Origin: Allochromatium tepidum | Lineage (GTDB): Bacteria > Pseudomonadota > Gammaproteobacteria > Chromatiales > Chromatiaceae | NCBI RefSeq assembly: GCF_018409545.1 | Contig: NZ_AP024563.1 | Location: forward strand, 1,690,755-1,754,754 | Length of the DNA stretch: 64,000 nucleotides | Reading direction: 5' to 3' | Shown: positions 17,892-27,500 of the stretch, piece by piece | How the letters are laid out: every line of letters begins with the position of its first letter | Numbering within the stretch: position 1 is the stretch's first letter | The notes under the pieces: generated by a model | The model's input: only the letters and a program-made list of their open reading frames with translations | Told to the model about the DNA's origin: nothing | The model's database searches: none | Program-made: the position numbers and the translations under genes

Positions 17892-19550
17892 TCAGACGCT
17901 CGCTTCGAGTCGGGTCAGACGCAGCCGGCACAGTCGGTGCAGATCGCCGAGCGCCAGGGCCGGTGCACCGATCAGGATCGTCTGCGGGTCGACGGTCGGC
18001 GTATCGCGATCGAGCTGGCGCAGGACGATGCCGTACTCGCGCCGCGCCAGTTCCGTCTGCCCGCTCTCGCGATAGACCTCGGCGAGCTGGAAGTGAGCCG
18101 GCCAGGCTTCGGGCTGGTGGTAGATGGCGCGACGCAGGAAGGCGACGGCATCCGTCGTCTGCTTCTGGTGCCGGGCGCCGCGTCCCAACAGCAGCAACCC
18201 CTCCAGATTCCAGTGATCGCGCTCCAGCACCTGATGCGCCAGCGCCAGCGCGTCCGCGATCCGCTCCTGCTCGAACAGCAGATATGCCTTGAGCACCAGA
18301 TCCTTCGCCCTTGGCTGGGGACAAGCACAGAGCGGTTCGAGCCGTTCGAGCGCCGCCTGATGACGTTCGGACCGGGCGAGCGCGAGCGCCTCGTCATGGA
18401 TGGCGTCCGCCCCCGCGTCATCGAAAACAGGCGGCTCCGGCGGCCGGGAGCGCGTGACCGGCACCGGAGCCGAGATCGGCGCGCCGCTGTCAGCGTGCAG
18501 AACGGGCGGCGCCGGCCGCATCGCTCGGGCCGGCGACGAGAGCTTGGCGTCAGTCACCACCGACGCCCCATTGGAACGCCGCGTCGAAGTCGCCGAACCA
18601 CGGTTCGCTAAAGACGGCGCCGGCCTAGCCCCGCTCCCCTCGCGGGAGAGGGGTTGGGGAGAGGGGGCAAGACGGTCGACAGCGCCGATGTGCTTTTGCT
18701 TCGCCTCGGACAGCGGACGAGTCACAGACGCCGTCTCCATCCCCGCCGGCTCGTTGACGAACAGAAAGACCCCATCACGCTCCCGCAGCGTCAGGATGCC
18801 GAAATCATTGGCCAGCGTCTCCGAGATGCCGACGATCAGATAGCCGCCGGGCGCCAGCAGCGTCTTGAGCCGCTCCAGCACATGCCGGCGGGTCGGCTCA
18901 TCGAAATAGATCGAGACGTTGCGAAAGAAGACCACGTCCTGACCGGCCAGGGTCGCGGGATAGTCGGCGGCGAGCAGGTTGAGCGGCTGGAAGCACACCC
19001 GTTGACGCAGACTGTCGTCGATTCGGAACTGGTTGGTGTCGATCGGCGTGAAATACCGCTCCTGGAGTTCGGGACTCAGGGCGCGGAACGAGAAGCGCCC
19101 GTAGACCCCGGCACGCGCACGCTCCAGCACCGCGCGATCGACGTCGCCGGCGTTGATCTCGAAGAAGCGCTCGGCCAGCTCCCCATAGCGTTCGCGCAGA
19201 GCGATCAGGATCGAATAGGGCTCCTCGCCGGTCGAGCAGCCGACGGATAGGAGGCGCACGGGCGCCTCGGAGGTCCGGCGCGCCAGCAGTTCGGGACAGA
19301 GCCGCTCGGTCAGCAGGCGCAGATGCTGGGGTTCGCGGTAGAAGTAGGTCTCGTTGATAGTGATGAGACTGGTGAGGGTGTGCAGCTCGGTCTCGTCGTC
19401 GCGCAGCCGCGCCAGATAGTCCTCGGGCGAGCGGGCGCCGACCGTGTCGAGGCGCTTGACGAGCAGTTCGCGCCAGAGATCGTTGCCGTAGGTACCGGCA
19501 TTGAGTCCCAAATATTCGCGGATGAACTGCTGGATGGATTCGAGATTCAT
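17892..19550 (-). CDS. cheR: MCP methyltransferase CheR with C-terminal TPR region
   Basis: A 552-residue CheR. The N-terminal helical domain and SAM-methyltransferase cover about 1-275, with TYFYREPQHLRLL and SVGCSTGEEPYSI (SAM loop), FRNVSIYFD and GGYLIVGISETL as CheR hallmarks. It methylates receptor glutamates. A ~90-residue low-complexity linker containing palindromic repeat copy 2 leads to a C-terminal tetratricopeptide region (about 410-540). CheR-TPR fusions occur in WspC-type systems. ATG 19550 overlaps the cheB stop by 4 nt. Confidence 0.92.
   Translation of the reverse strand: MNLESIQQFIREYLGLNAGTYGNDLWRELLVKRLDTVGARSPEDYLARLRDDETELHTLTSLITINETYFYREPQHLRLLTERLCPELLARRTSEAPVRLLSVGCSTGEEPYSILIALRERYGELAERFFEINAGDVDRAVLERARAGVYGRFSFRALSPELQERYFTPIDTNQFRIDDSLRQRVCFQPLNLLAADYPATLAGQDVVFFRNVSIYFDEPTRRHVLERLKTLLAPGGYLIVGISETLANDFGILTLRERDGVFLFVNEPAGMETASVTRPLSEAKQKHIGAVDRLAPSPQPLSREGSGARPAPSLANRGSATSTRRSNGASVVTDAKLSSPARAMRPAPPVLHADSGAPISAPVPVTRSRPPEPPVFDDAGADAIHDEALALARSERHQAALERLEPLCACPQPRAKDLVLKAYLLFEQERIADALALAHQVLERDHWNLEGLLLLGRGARHQKQTTDAVAFLRRAIYHQPEAWPAHFQLAEVYRESGQTELARREYGIVLRQLDRDTPTVDPQTILIGAPALALGDLHRLCRLRLTRLEASV
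18625..18669 (+). repeat. GC-rich palindromic repeat, copy 2 (inside cheR)
   Basis: Near-identical to the cheA copy: CCCCGCTCCCCTCGCGGGAG then GGGGTTGGGGAGAGGGG. It is in frame and read on the minus strand as APSPQPLSREGSGA, in the linker between the methyltransferase and TPR regions of CheR. Confidence 0.75.
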
Positions 19551-20605
19551 GGTGCGGCGCCCACAAAGCGGCACAGCGCGCCCGCGATCTCGTCCAGCGG
19601 CAGCACGCGCCCGATGGCGCCGGCGAGGATGGCCTCGCGATTCATGCCGAAGATGAGCGAACTGGCCTCGTCCTGGGCCAGGGTCTGACCGCCGGCGGCA
19701 CGCAGGTCGAGCAGCCCGCGCACGCCGTCGCGTCCCATGCCCGTCAAAATCACCCCCAATGCCTGCGACCCGTAACGCTCGGCCACTGAGGACAGCAGCC
19801 GGTCGCAGCTTGGGTGATAGATGTCGCGCTCCTCCGCTTCGACATAGTGCAGACGCCGGTCGGGACTCAGAATCAAATGCCGGGCCGGATCGGCCAGATA
19901 GACGCGCCCGGGTTGCGGTATCTCGCCGGCCTGGGCCACCACGACCTTCAGCGGACAGAGCGCGTCGAGCCAGTCGGCCATGGCCTCGGCGAAGCCGACC
20001 GACAGATGCTGCGCGATCAGGACCGGGGCGGCGAGCGTCGCCGGCAGCTGTGGAAGCAGCGCCGCCAATGCCTGCGGGCCGCCGGTGGACGACGCGATGG
20101 CGATCAGACGCTCGCCCCGGCTGTCCGGACGTTCGCCGACTACGGCAGGCATCGAAAGCGGCTGAAGCGCCGACGCGGCTTGGGGCACGAGCGAAGTACC
20201 GCCCGACTGGCGCCGGATGTGCCGGATCACAGGCACGCCGGCAAGCATCCGCAGCCGCCGCGCCAGCGCGCCGCCATCGTCGATCCCCGGCTTGGCGGCC
20301 GCTTCCAGCGCTCCCCGCGCCACCGCCGCCATGGCATTGTGCGAGTCGGCCAGATCCGAGAGCACCAGGATCGGCGTGGCCCGCACCGCCATGATCTCTT
20401 CGATGGCGGTCAGGCCGTCCATCACCGGCATCTGCAAGTCCAGGGTGATGACGTCGGGCTTGAGCTGGAGCGTCAGCTCCAGCGCCTCACGCCCGTCGGA
20501 CGCCTCGCCGCAGACGCTCAGTCCGGGCTCGGACTCCAGCAGGGCGCGGATGAGCGCCCGCGCCGAGCCGCTGTCGTCGACCACCAGGACGCGGATCGGT
20601 TTCAT
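19547..20605 (-). CDS. cheB: protein-glutamate methylesterase/deamidase CheB
   Basis: A 352-residue CheB. The receiver domain (1-~125) has the acidic pocket VVDDSGSAR and phosphorylated D56 (TLDLQMPVMDG). The esterase domain begins about residue 165 with catalytic Ser in IASSTGGPQA, His in IAQHLSVGFAEAM and Asp in LTGMGRDGVRG. It removes receptor methyl groups when phosphorylated by CheA. It overlaps both neighbours by 4 nt (receptor stop and cheR start), indicating one coupled transcript. Confidence 0.95.
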   Translation of the reverse strand: MKPIRVLVVDDSGSARALIRALLESEPGLSVCGEASDGREALELTLQLKPDVITLDLQMPVMDGLTAIEEIMAVRATPILVLSDLADSHNAMAAVARGALEAAAKPGIDDGGALARRLRMLAGVPVIRHIRRQSGGTSLVPQAASALQPLSMPAVVGERPDSRGERLIAIASSTGGPQALAALLPQLPATLAAPVLIAQHLSVGFAEAMADWLDALCPLKVVVAQAGEIPQPGRVYLADPARHLILSPDRRLHYVEAEERDIYHPSCDRLLSSVAERYGSQALGVILTGMGRDGVRGLLDLRAAGGQTLAQDEASSLIFGMNREAILAGAIGRVLPLDEIAGALCRFVGAAP

Positions 20606-22569
20606 GCGTCGCCCTGGGTCTTCTGAGGCAAGGCCGTCGGCGGCTCGGATTCGGCGGGCCGTTCATCGAGCACGAAGCGGTCGACCTGGCCTTTGAGCGT
20701 CGCCGACAGTTGCGTCATGCTCTGGGCCACCTGCGAGATACGCCGCACCGACTCGGCCGTCTCGGCGCTGGCGGTCACGATCTCCTTGAGCGCGACCACC
20801 ACCTGATTGCTGGCGGTGCGCTGCTGCTGGGTCGACAGGCTGATCTGCTGGGCCGAACTGGTGGTCTCGCTCGCGGTCTGCACCAGCTCGTGCAGGAAGT
20901 CGGCTGTGCGCGCCGAGGCGTCCAGCCCCTGATCGATCCCGACCGAGCCTTTTTCCGACGTGATGACCAGGCGGCCGATGGTCTCCTGGATCTCGCCGAT
21001 CTTGTGCGCGATCTCGGCGGTCGACTCGCTGACCGAGTCGGCCAGACGCCGGATCTCGGCGGCCACAACGCCGAAGCGCTTGCCCGCCTCGCCCGCCGAT
21101 GAGGCCTCGAGCGCGGCGTTGAAGGCGATCAGCTTGGTCTGATCGGCCACGGTGTCGATGATCTCCATGATGCGCGTGATCTCCTTGGACTTGCCGCCCA
21201 GATCGACGATCTCCTTGAGCGAGACCTGATTGTCGTGGCGGATCTCCTCCATCTTGTCGACCAGTTGGCGCATCGCGTCCTCGCCCCGGCGACTGCCCTC
21301 ATAGGTACGGCGCGCGATCTCGACCACCGAACCCGAGTATTCGGCGATCTGGGCCGAGGACGAGGACAGTTCCTCCATGGTCGAGGTGATCTCGGCCACC
21401 GAACTGGACATCTCGCTCGACGTGGCCGCCTGACCTTCGACGGCCTGGGCGATCTGGCGTGCGGCCTCGTGGATCGCGATCGCATTGCGCTCGACCTCGG
21501 CGACCAGATCGCGCAGATGACGGCGCATCCGGTCGGTCGCGCCCGCCAGCCCGGCCAGCTCGTCGCGTCCGTCCAGGGCGACGGCGCGCGCCAGGTCGCC
21601 GCCGGCCACACGATCGACCCCCTGGGTGAGGCGTTCGATGCGCCGGGCCAGCACGCGCGCCGAGACGAGCGCGAACACCAGACCGATCGCCAGCACCAGA
21701 CCTCCGAGCATCCAGGTTCGCTCGATCGCCCGTGCCCGGATCCGGCTGTAGACCTGACGGTCCTTGGCGACCTCGATCACCCCGAGCGGCTGGCCGGCAT
21801 AGTCCCGAACCTGTTCGGCATAGACGGCCATGCTCACGCCGCCGATGGTCAGCTGGGCGTACTGGGGCGTGCCGGCGGCGGCCGCGGCGATGGTCGCCTC
21901 GTCAAGGAGTGGGCGCTCGCCGGCGGTGCTCGCAAAGGTCTCGATCGTACCGTCGCGGGTCAGATGGAGCGCGGCCTCGACGCCGTGGCGGGCCTTGAAG
22001 CCCTCGAAGAAGGCCGGCCCGAACGACATGCCGAACTCGACCGAGCCGAGATGACGCCCCTGATCGAAGACCGGAACCATCCCGCGCGCGCCCAGACCGG
22101 CGACGCCGGATTCCAGACCGCGATGGGGTTGGCGCTCCGTATTGGTATCGACGACCGAATGGCGGAAGCCGGAGAGATCGTCGCCGTATTTCTCGATCTG
22201 GTGCAGGCGCAGGAAGGAGGTCGCGGGCGGGGTGTGGAACTGGAACTGGACGGCGCCATAGTCCTTGCTCAGCACCTCATAGGATGCGAGGAGTTGCTCG
22301 CGCAGCCAGTCGCGATCACCGGCGGCGAAGTGCTGCCGGACCTCGGGGATGTTGGCGACCAGGGCGCTCAGGGCCTCGGCCATGCGGGTCTCGGCCTCGA
22401 CGTCGAGCCGGATGCGTTCGGCATACTGGCGCATCTCGGTGCGCTCCGCCTCCAGGGCCAGGCCGTCCAGGGCACGCAGATTGAAGAAGGACAACACCGA
22501 GACGGCGAGCAGGATCGCGGTCCCGGCGCCGATCATGTAGTTGACCCAGAGACGGAGGTTGGTGAACAT
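20602..22569 (-). CDS. methyl-accepting chemotaxis protein (first gene of the operon)
   Basis: A 655-residue receptor. TM1 spans about residues 12-30. A ~250-residue periplasmic Cache-like sensor follows; FLRLHQIEKYGDDLSGFRH then GVAGLGARGMVPVFDQG is typical of dCache_3 sensors. TM2 is WMLGGLVLAIGLVFALVSA, then HAMP and a cytoplasmic signalling domain with tip sequence DQTKLIAFNAALEASSAGE and the downstream FGVVAAEIRRLADS. It presumably senses a small ligand and controls CheA. No C-terminal CheR-docking pentapeptide is visible. Divergent from the thioesterase gene. Confidence 0.92.
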   Translation of the reverse strand: MFTNLRLWVNYMIGAGTAILLAVSVLSFFNLRALDGLALEAERTEMRQYAERIRLDVEAETRMAEALSALVANIPEVRQHFAAGDRDWLREQLLASYEVLSKDYGAVQFQFHTPPATSFLRLHQIEKYGDDLSGFRHSVVDTNTERQPHRGLESGVAGLGARGMVPVFDQGRHLGSVEFGMSFGPAFFEGFKARHGVEAALHLTRDGTIETFASTAGERPLLDEATIAAAAAGTPQYAQLTIGGVSMAVYAEQVRDYAGQPLGVIEVAKDRQVYSRIRARAIERTWMLGGLVLAIGLVFALVSARVLARRIERLTQGVDRVAGGDLARAVALDGRDELAGLAGATDRMRRHLRDLVAEVERNAIAIHEAARQIAQAVEGQAATSSEMSSSVAEITSTMEELSSSSAQIAEYSGSVVEIARRTYEGSRRGEDAMRQLVDKMEEIRHDNQVSLKEIVDLGGKSKEITRIMEIIDTVADQTKLIAFNAALEASSAGEAGKRFGVVAAEIRRLADSVSESTAEIAHKIGEIQETIGRLVITSEKGSVGIDQGLDASARTADFLHELVQTASETTSSAQQISLSTQQQRTASNQVVVALKEIVTASAETAESVRRISQVAQSMTQLSATLKGQVDRFVLDERPAESEPPTALPQKTQGDA

Positions 22570-22705
22570 CGATCGCTATCTCGTGCAGGCCGCGTCCGGC
22601 GCGGACGTTGAAACCGCGTTTCCGAGCAACGAATGCTAGCCCAAGCCGAGCCGTCAAAGAAGACCTTCCCCCCAAAAGAAGATTCAACCCGCCTCTGGAG
22701 TCGTC

Positions 22706-23080
22706 ATGGAGAGTTACACCGTCGTCCGTCCCGAACATCTCAACCACTATGGCCATCTGTTCGGCGGCTGTCTGCTCAAATGGGTCGACGAGATCGCCTG
22801 GATCGCCGCCAGCCGCGACAATCCGGGCTGTCGCTTCGTCACCATCGGCATGGACCGCGTCGAATTCCATCGCGGGGTCGAGCTGGGCACCGTGCTGCGC
22901 TTCGAGGCCGGCGAGAGCTGTCGGGGACGCACCTCGCTGACCTATGGCGTGAGCGTCTATGCCGACGATCTGGAGACCGGGCGCGAGGAGCCGATCTTCT
23001 CGACCTGCATCACCTTTGTGCGGCTCGACGAGCAGGGGCGGAAGATTGCGCTGCCCAGCGCCGAGCCGACCCTGGTCTGA
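22706..23080 (+). CDS. acyl-CoA thioesterase, hot-dog fold (YciA/BFIT-like)
   Basis: A 124-residue hot-dog protein. NHYGHLFGGCLLKWVDEIAWIAA is the long-chain acyl-CoA thioesterase signature with the catalytic Asp in WVDE. Later VEFHRGVELGTVLRFEAG is the second half of the fold. It hydrolyses acyl-CoAs; chain length cannot be inferred. GGAG lies 5 nt before the ATG. It stands alone, divergent from the chemosensory operon. Confidence 0.85.
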   Translation: MESYTVVRPEHLNHYGHLFGGCLLKWVDEIAWIAASRDNPGCRFVTIGMDRVEFHRGVELGTVLRFEAGESCRGRTSLTYGVSVYADDLETGREEPIFSTCITFVRLDEQGRKIALPSAEPTLV

Positions 23081-23165
23081 CGGCTGTCCGGAACCGTAGA
23101 CCCGTAGGACGGGCAGATAGAAGCGATGTCCATCGAATCCGCTCGAATCAGGCGCAGGACGGCCT

Positions 23166-23576
23166 TCAACAGCCTTCCAGTCCTGCACGCAGCGCCTCCG
23201 GCAGGGCCTCGCCGACATGGACCTCATCCGTCACCAGGACATGGATGGTCCTGGCCGTGGCCATCTCCTCGCCGGCTTCACTCAGAAAGCGATAGCCGAT
23301 CGCAAACGAGCGCCGGCGCAGATCCTCGACCCGGACCTCGACCCGAATCCGGTCGCCGTGGCGCATCGGGCGCCGGTAGTCGGCCTCGGCGTGGATCAGG
23401 GGCAGCAGGATCTCGCCGTCGCGGAGCATGGCATCGATCGGATAGCCGATGTGTTCCATGAAGGCTTCGAGTGCATCCTGCGCGTGCCGGAACAGATGGG
23501 CGAAGAACAGGCGTCCGGCGGCATCCGTGTCGTGCAGCCGGATGCGGTAGTGGTACTGGAACGGGGGTTCCGTCAT
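23166..23576 (-). CDS. thioesterase, 4-hydroxybenzoyl-CoA thioesterase-like
   Basis: A 136-residue hot-dog protein with the 4HBT signature RLHDTDAAGRLFFAHLFRHAQDA, including the catalytic Asp in the DTDAAG motif. The substrate could be an aromatic or short-chain acyl-CoA, or 1,4-dihydroxynaphthoyl-CoA. The ATG at 23576 is chosen for the family N-terminus (MTEPPFQYHYRIRLHDTD); no strong ribosome site precedes it. It is convergent with the neighbouring thioesterase, and the two are different subfamilies rather than duplicates. Confidence 0.8.
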   Translation of the reverse strand: MTEPPFQYHYRIRLHDTDAAGRLFFAHLFRHAQDALEAFMEHIGYPIDAMLRDGEILLPLIHAEADYRRPMRHGDRIRVEVRVEDLRRRSFAIGYRFLSEAGEEMATARTIHVLVTDEVHVGEALPEALRAGLEGC

Positions 23577-23691
23577 GGGCCAAGTCGATGGTTCTCGGCT
23601 GGAGGACTGTACGGGAGGACACATCCCTGTGTCTGGGCGTCCTGTCGGGCGAGTCAGCGCCTGTACGACGACCGGCGCGCCCCATCAGGCT

Positions 23692-24288
23692 TCAGGACGA
23701 GCGCTTGGAAGCCACCGAGCCGCGGGTGCTCAGCAGGAAGAACGCGGCCACCAGGAAGGCGACGATGGCCACGGCGATGACCATGGTCACGGGCTTGCCG
23801 GCCGGGTCGACGACCTTGAAGGGCTCGCCGATCTTGACCAGGATGGCCGAATGGCTCGGATCGGCCAGCAGATAGCCGCAGAAGCCGAGGAAGACGCCAT
23901 AGATGACCATCTTGGTGTCCAGATAGAGGCCGACCAGCAGAGCGACCAGAGCGGTCATCATGACCAGGGTCACGGCGGCCTTCTGCCCGCCGAGGGCGGA
24001 GTCGACGCCCATCTTGTGCAGGATGGTCAGCACCCAGGCCAGGGCGCCCCAGATGATGATCTGCTTGGCCAGATAGAACAGACGCGAGTCGCCCCGCACA
24101 TAGGCATTGCCCCAGGCGGTGACCAGCGAGATGAGTCCGATGATCGGGACGAAGTATCCCCAGTAGAGAGCGATGCCGCCGGCGTTCTCGCGGGTGAGTG
24201 CGAAGAGCGCGACGGTGCCGGCATAGAGGATGATGAGCGGGAACAGGGCGAGCATCAACGAGCCTTGCGATTTTGCGGATGTTGTCAC
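23692..24288 (-). CDS. integral membrane protein of unknown function
   Basis: A 198-residue hydrophobic protein with about six membrane helices: LMLALFPLIILYAGTVALFAL, ALYWGYFVPIIGLISLVTAW, IIIWGALAWVLTIL, AAVTLVMMTALVALLVGLYL, MVIYGVFLGFCGYLLA and VIAVAIVAFLVAAFFLL. The start is a GTG at 24288 preceded by a perfect AGGAGG 7 nt upstream; the ATG at 24396 has no such site. I do not recognise the family. It is divergent from the alpha-2-macroglobulin gene. Confidence 0.8.
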   Translation of the reverse strand: MTTSAKSQGSLMLALFPLIILYAGTVALFALTRENAGGIALYWGYFVPIIGLISLVTAWGNAYVRGDSRLFYLAKQIIIWGALAWVLTILHKMGVDSALGGQKAAVTLVMMTALVALLVGLYLDTKMVIYGVFLGFCGYLLADPSHSAILVKIGEPFKVVDPAGKPVTMVIAVAIVAFLVAAFFLLSTRGSVASKRSS

Positions 24289-24553
24289 GACGAACCCTCC
24301 TGATGTTTTGGGTTGCTGTGGTTGATGAGCCGATAGCCTGTGTGAAACTGCAAGCGAGACCACCGAATCGGTCAAGCCCGCTGATAGTAACCTCACTGAA
24401 ACTGCGTGTTAAGGGTTGAACGCGAACTCGATGGAGTGTCGTCACCCCGCTTTTGGCGAAAAGTGTGCGATCGATGCATGTTGTGCATTGCTCGGACGCC
24501 GCCGGAGGACTAGAGTTCATCCTATCCGGTCCACTGTCGATGGGGTCGTCACC

Positions 24554-27500
24554 ATGTCCGCTTCCGTGCCTGTCTCCCTGCTCGGTCGTCTGTCGCTGCT
24601 GCTCTGTGTGGTGCTCGTCTGGCCGGCCGATCGGGTTCCGGCCGCCGAGCGCGCCATCGAACTCATGCCCGGCATCGATTACTTCGGGCGCGATTACTCG
24701 ACGCTCAAGTCCGTCACGCTGGAAGATTGCCAGACGGCCTGTCTGAACGACAGTCGCTGCCGCGCCTTCACCTACAACACCAAGGCCGAATGGTGTTTCC
24801 TCAAGGAGAATCACGAGGAAGCCCGTCCCTTCGCGGGAGCCGTCTCCGGTCATGTGGTCGAGCGGGCCGGTCAGGTCGCGGGCACGGACGGTAAGGCACA
24901 GCGCCCCGTCTCATCCGGCGCGCGACTGGCCGATCTCGGATTTCTGCCGCCGCGTGAACTCGGCGAAGCTCGCCGACTGGCCGCCAAGCTGGCGAGCGCG
25001 CCCGTGCCTGAGGTCAAGCTCGCGACCCTGACGGCCCAGGCGCGCACGGCGCTGCAATCCGAGCAGCCGGCTCAGGCCGCCGCGCTCCAGTCCCAGGCGC
25101 TGCGTCTGACCCCCGACGACCTGGGACTCTGGACGTCGCTGGCCGAATCCTCGCTCGCGGCCGCTCAGAGTGGCGATTGGGACGAGCGCCAGCGTCATCG
25201 CCGGCAGGCGACGGCCGCCGCCATCAATGCCCATACGCACGCCCAGAACGACGCCGAACGCGCCGCCACCCTGGCGCTCATCGCCCGCACCCTGGCCCAG
25301 CGCAACGAATGGCGCGCCGCGATCAAAGCCAATCGCGCCGCGCTCGCCCTGGTCGAGTCGCCCGAACTGCGCCGGATCCTCGATCAGCAGGTCGCCGAGC
25401 ATGGCTTCCGGGTCAGCGGGCACGAGGTCGACTCGGATGCCGCCGGCCCGCGTATCTGCATCCAGTTCACCGATCCGCTCGATCTGCGCCGGCCCAATCT
25501 CACCGACTTCGTGCGTGTCGTCGCCCGCACCGACCTGCCGATCGAGGCCGAGTCCAAACAGATCTGTATCGACGGTGTGCGCCACGGCGAGCGTTATCAG
25601 GTGCTGGTGCGTCCCGGACTGCCCGCCGCCGACGGCGAGACCCTGAGCAAGGGCTCTGAACTCGACATCTATGTCCGCGACCGTGCGCCCATGGCCCGCT
25701 TCCTCGGTCGTGCCTATGTGCTGCCCAAGGGCGGCGAGGCGGCGATCCCGGTGGTCTCGGTCAATACCGATACCCTGGAGGCCGAGGTCCATCGGCTCGG
25801 TGATCGCGTTCTGACCCAGGCGCTGGAGGAAGGGCTACTGGAGCAGCAGCTCGGGCGCTGGAACCTGGAACGCATCCGGGAACGCACCGGCGAGTCGATC
25901 TGGAAGGGTACGATCGAGGTCAAGCCCGAACTCAACCGCGAGGTGACGACGGCGGTTCCGGTCGGCGCCCTGGTGTCCGAACTCAAGCCCGGCATCCATG
26001 TGCTGACCGTGCGTCCGCGCAATGCGCCCGACGACGGCAGTTCGCTCGCGACCCAGTGGTTCCTGGTCTCGGATCTGGGGCTGACCACGCTCGCCGGTAA
26101 CGACGGACTCCATGCCCTGGTGCGCTCGCTCTCCAGTGCCAAGCCGCTCGGACGGGTCGAGGTGCGGCTGGTCGCGGTCAACAACGAGATCCTGGGCCGC
26201 GCGACCACGGACAACGAGGGGCACGCCCGCTTCGATCCCGGTCTGTTGCGCGGCACCGGCGGCAATGCCCCGGCGCTGCTGGCGGCCGAGTCGTCCGCCG
26301 GGGACTATGCCTTTCTCGACCTGACCCAATCGCCCTTCGATTTGAGCGACCGGGGTGTCGATGGCCGACTGCCGCCCAAGCCGCTCGACGTCTATCTGGT
26401 CAGCGAGCGCGGCGCCTATCGGCCGGGCGAGACCGTGCATCTCACCGCGCTGGTGCGCGACTCGCGCGCGCGGGCGGTGACGGATCTGCCGATCACGCTC
26501 GTCGTCAAGCGTCCTGATGGGATGGAATATCTGCGCACGCTGACCCAGGATCAGGGTCAGGGCGGTCATGCGGCCGATGTGCAACTGACCAGGACCGCGC
26601 CGCGCGGCACCTGGCGCGCGGCCGTCCATGCCGATCCCAAGGGGCCGGCGCTGGCCGAGCTGGCGTTTCTGGTCGAGGACTTCCTGCCTGAGCGCCTGAC
26701 CTTCGAGCTGGATTCGTCCAGTCCGGCCATCGATCCGGCCGATCCGCCGTCGCTCAGGCTCGATGCCCGCTTCCTCTATGGCGCACCGGCCGGCGGGCTG
26801 ACGCTGGAAGGCGAGATCCAGGTGAAACCGACCGAGACCCTGGCCGCCTTCCCCGGTTATCGCTTCGGTCTGGCCAGCGAGGAACTCGAGCCGCTCGGCG
26901 TGCCGCTGTCGGGCGGGCGCACGGATGCCGCCGGTCATGCCGAGGTGACTCTGGATCTGCCCGAGATCCCGCCGACCACCAAGCTGCTGGAGGCCGAGAT
27001 CCAGGTCCGGGTGCTGGAGGAGGGCGGGCGCCCGGTCGAGCGCCAGCTCAAGCGTCCGGTGGCCTCCAAACAGACGCGGATCGGACTCAAGCCGCTGTTC
27101 GAGGATTCGGTGGAGGAGGGCGGCAACGCCCGGTTCGAGGCCATCGCCATCGGCGCGGATGGTCAGCGTCAGTCGCTCACCGGCGTGCGCTGGACGCTGG
27201 CACGGCTCAAGACCAGCTTCCAGTGGTACGCCTCGGACGGCAACTGGAACTATGAGCCCATCACCACCACCGAGCGCGTGGCCGACGGCACCCTGGATCT
27301 GGGCGCGCTCGATGCCGGGCGGATCGAAGCCGCCGTCGATTGGGGCCGCTATCGGCTGACGCTCTCGACATCGGACAGTGCGGTGCTGCCGGTGGATCTG
27401 GAGTTCGAGGCCGGCTGGTACGTCCAGCCCAAGACGCAGGACACGCCCGATCTGCTCAAGGTCTCGCTCGACAAGCCGAGCTATCGGGTCGGCGACAAGG

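Noticed and set aside
24343-24405. Two TGAAACTGC direct repeats 54 bp apart upstream of the alpha-2-macroglobulin gene
   Set aside because: Only 9 bp, not symmetrical, and not placed relative to a recognisable promoter.
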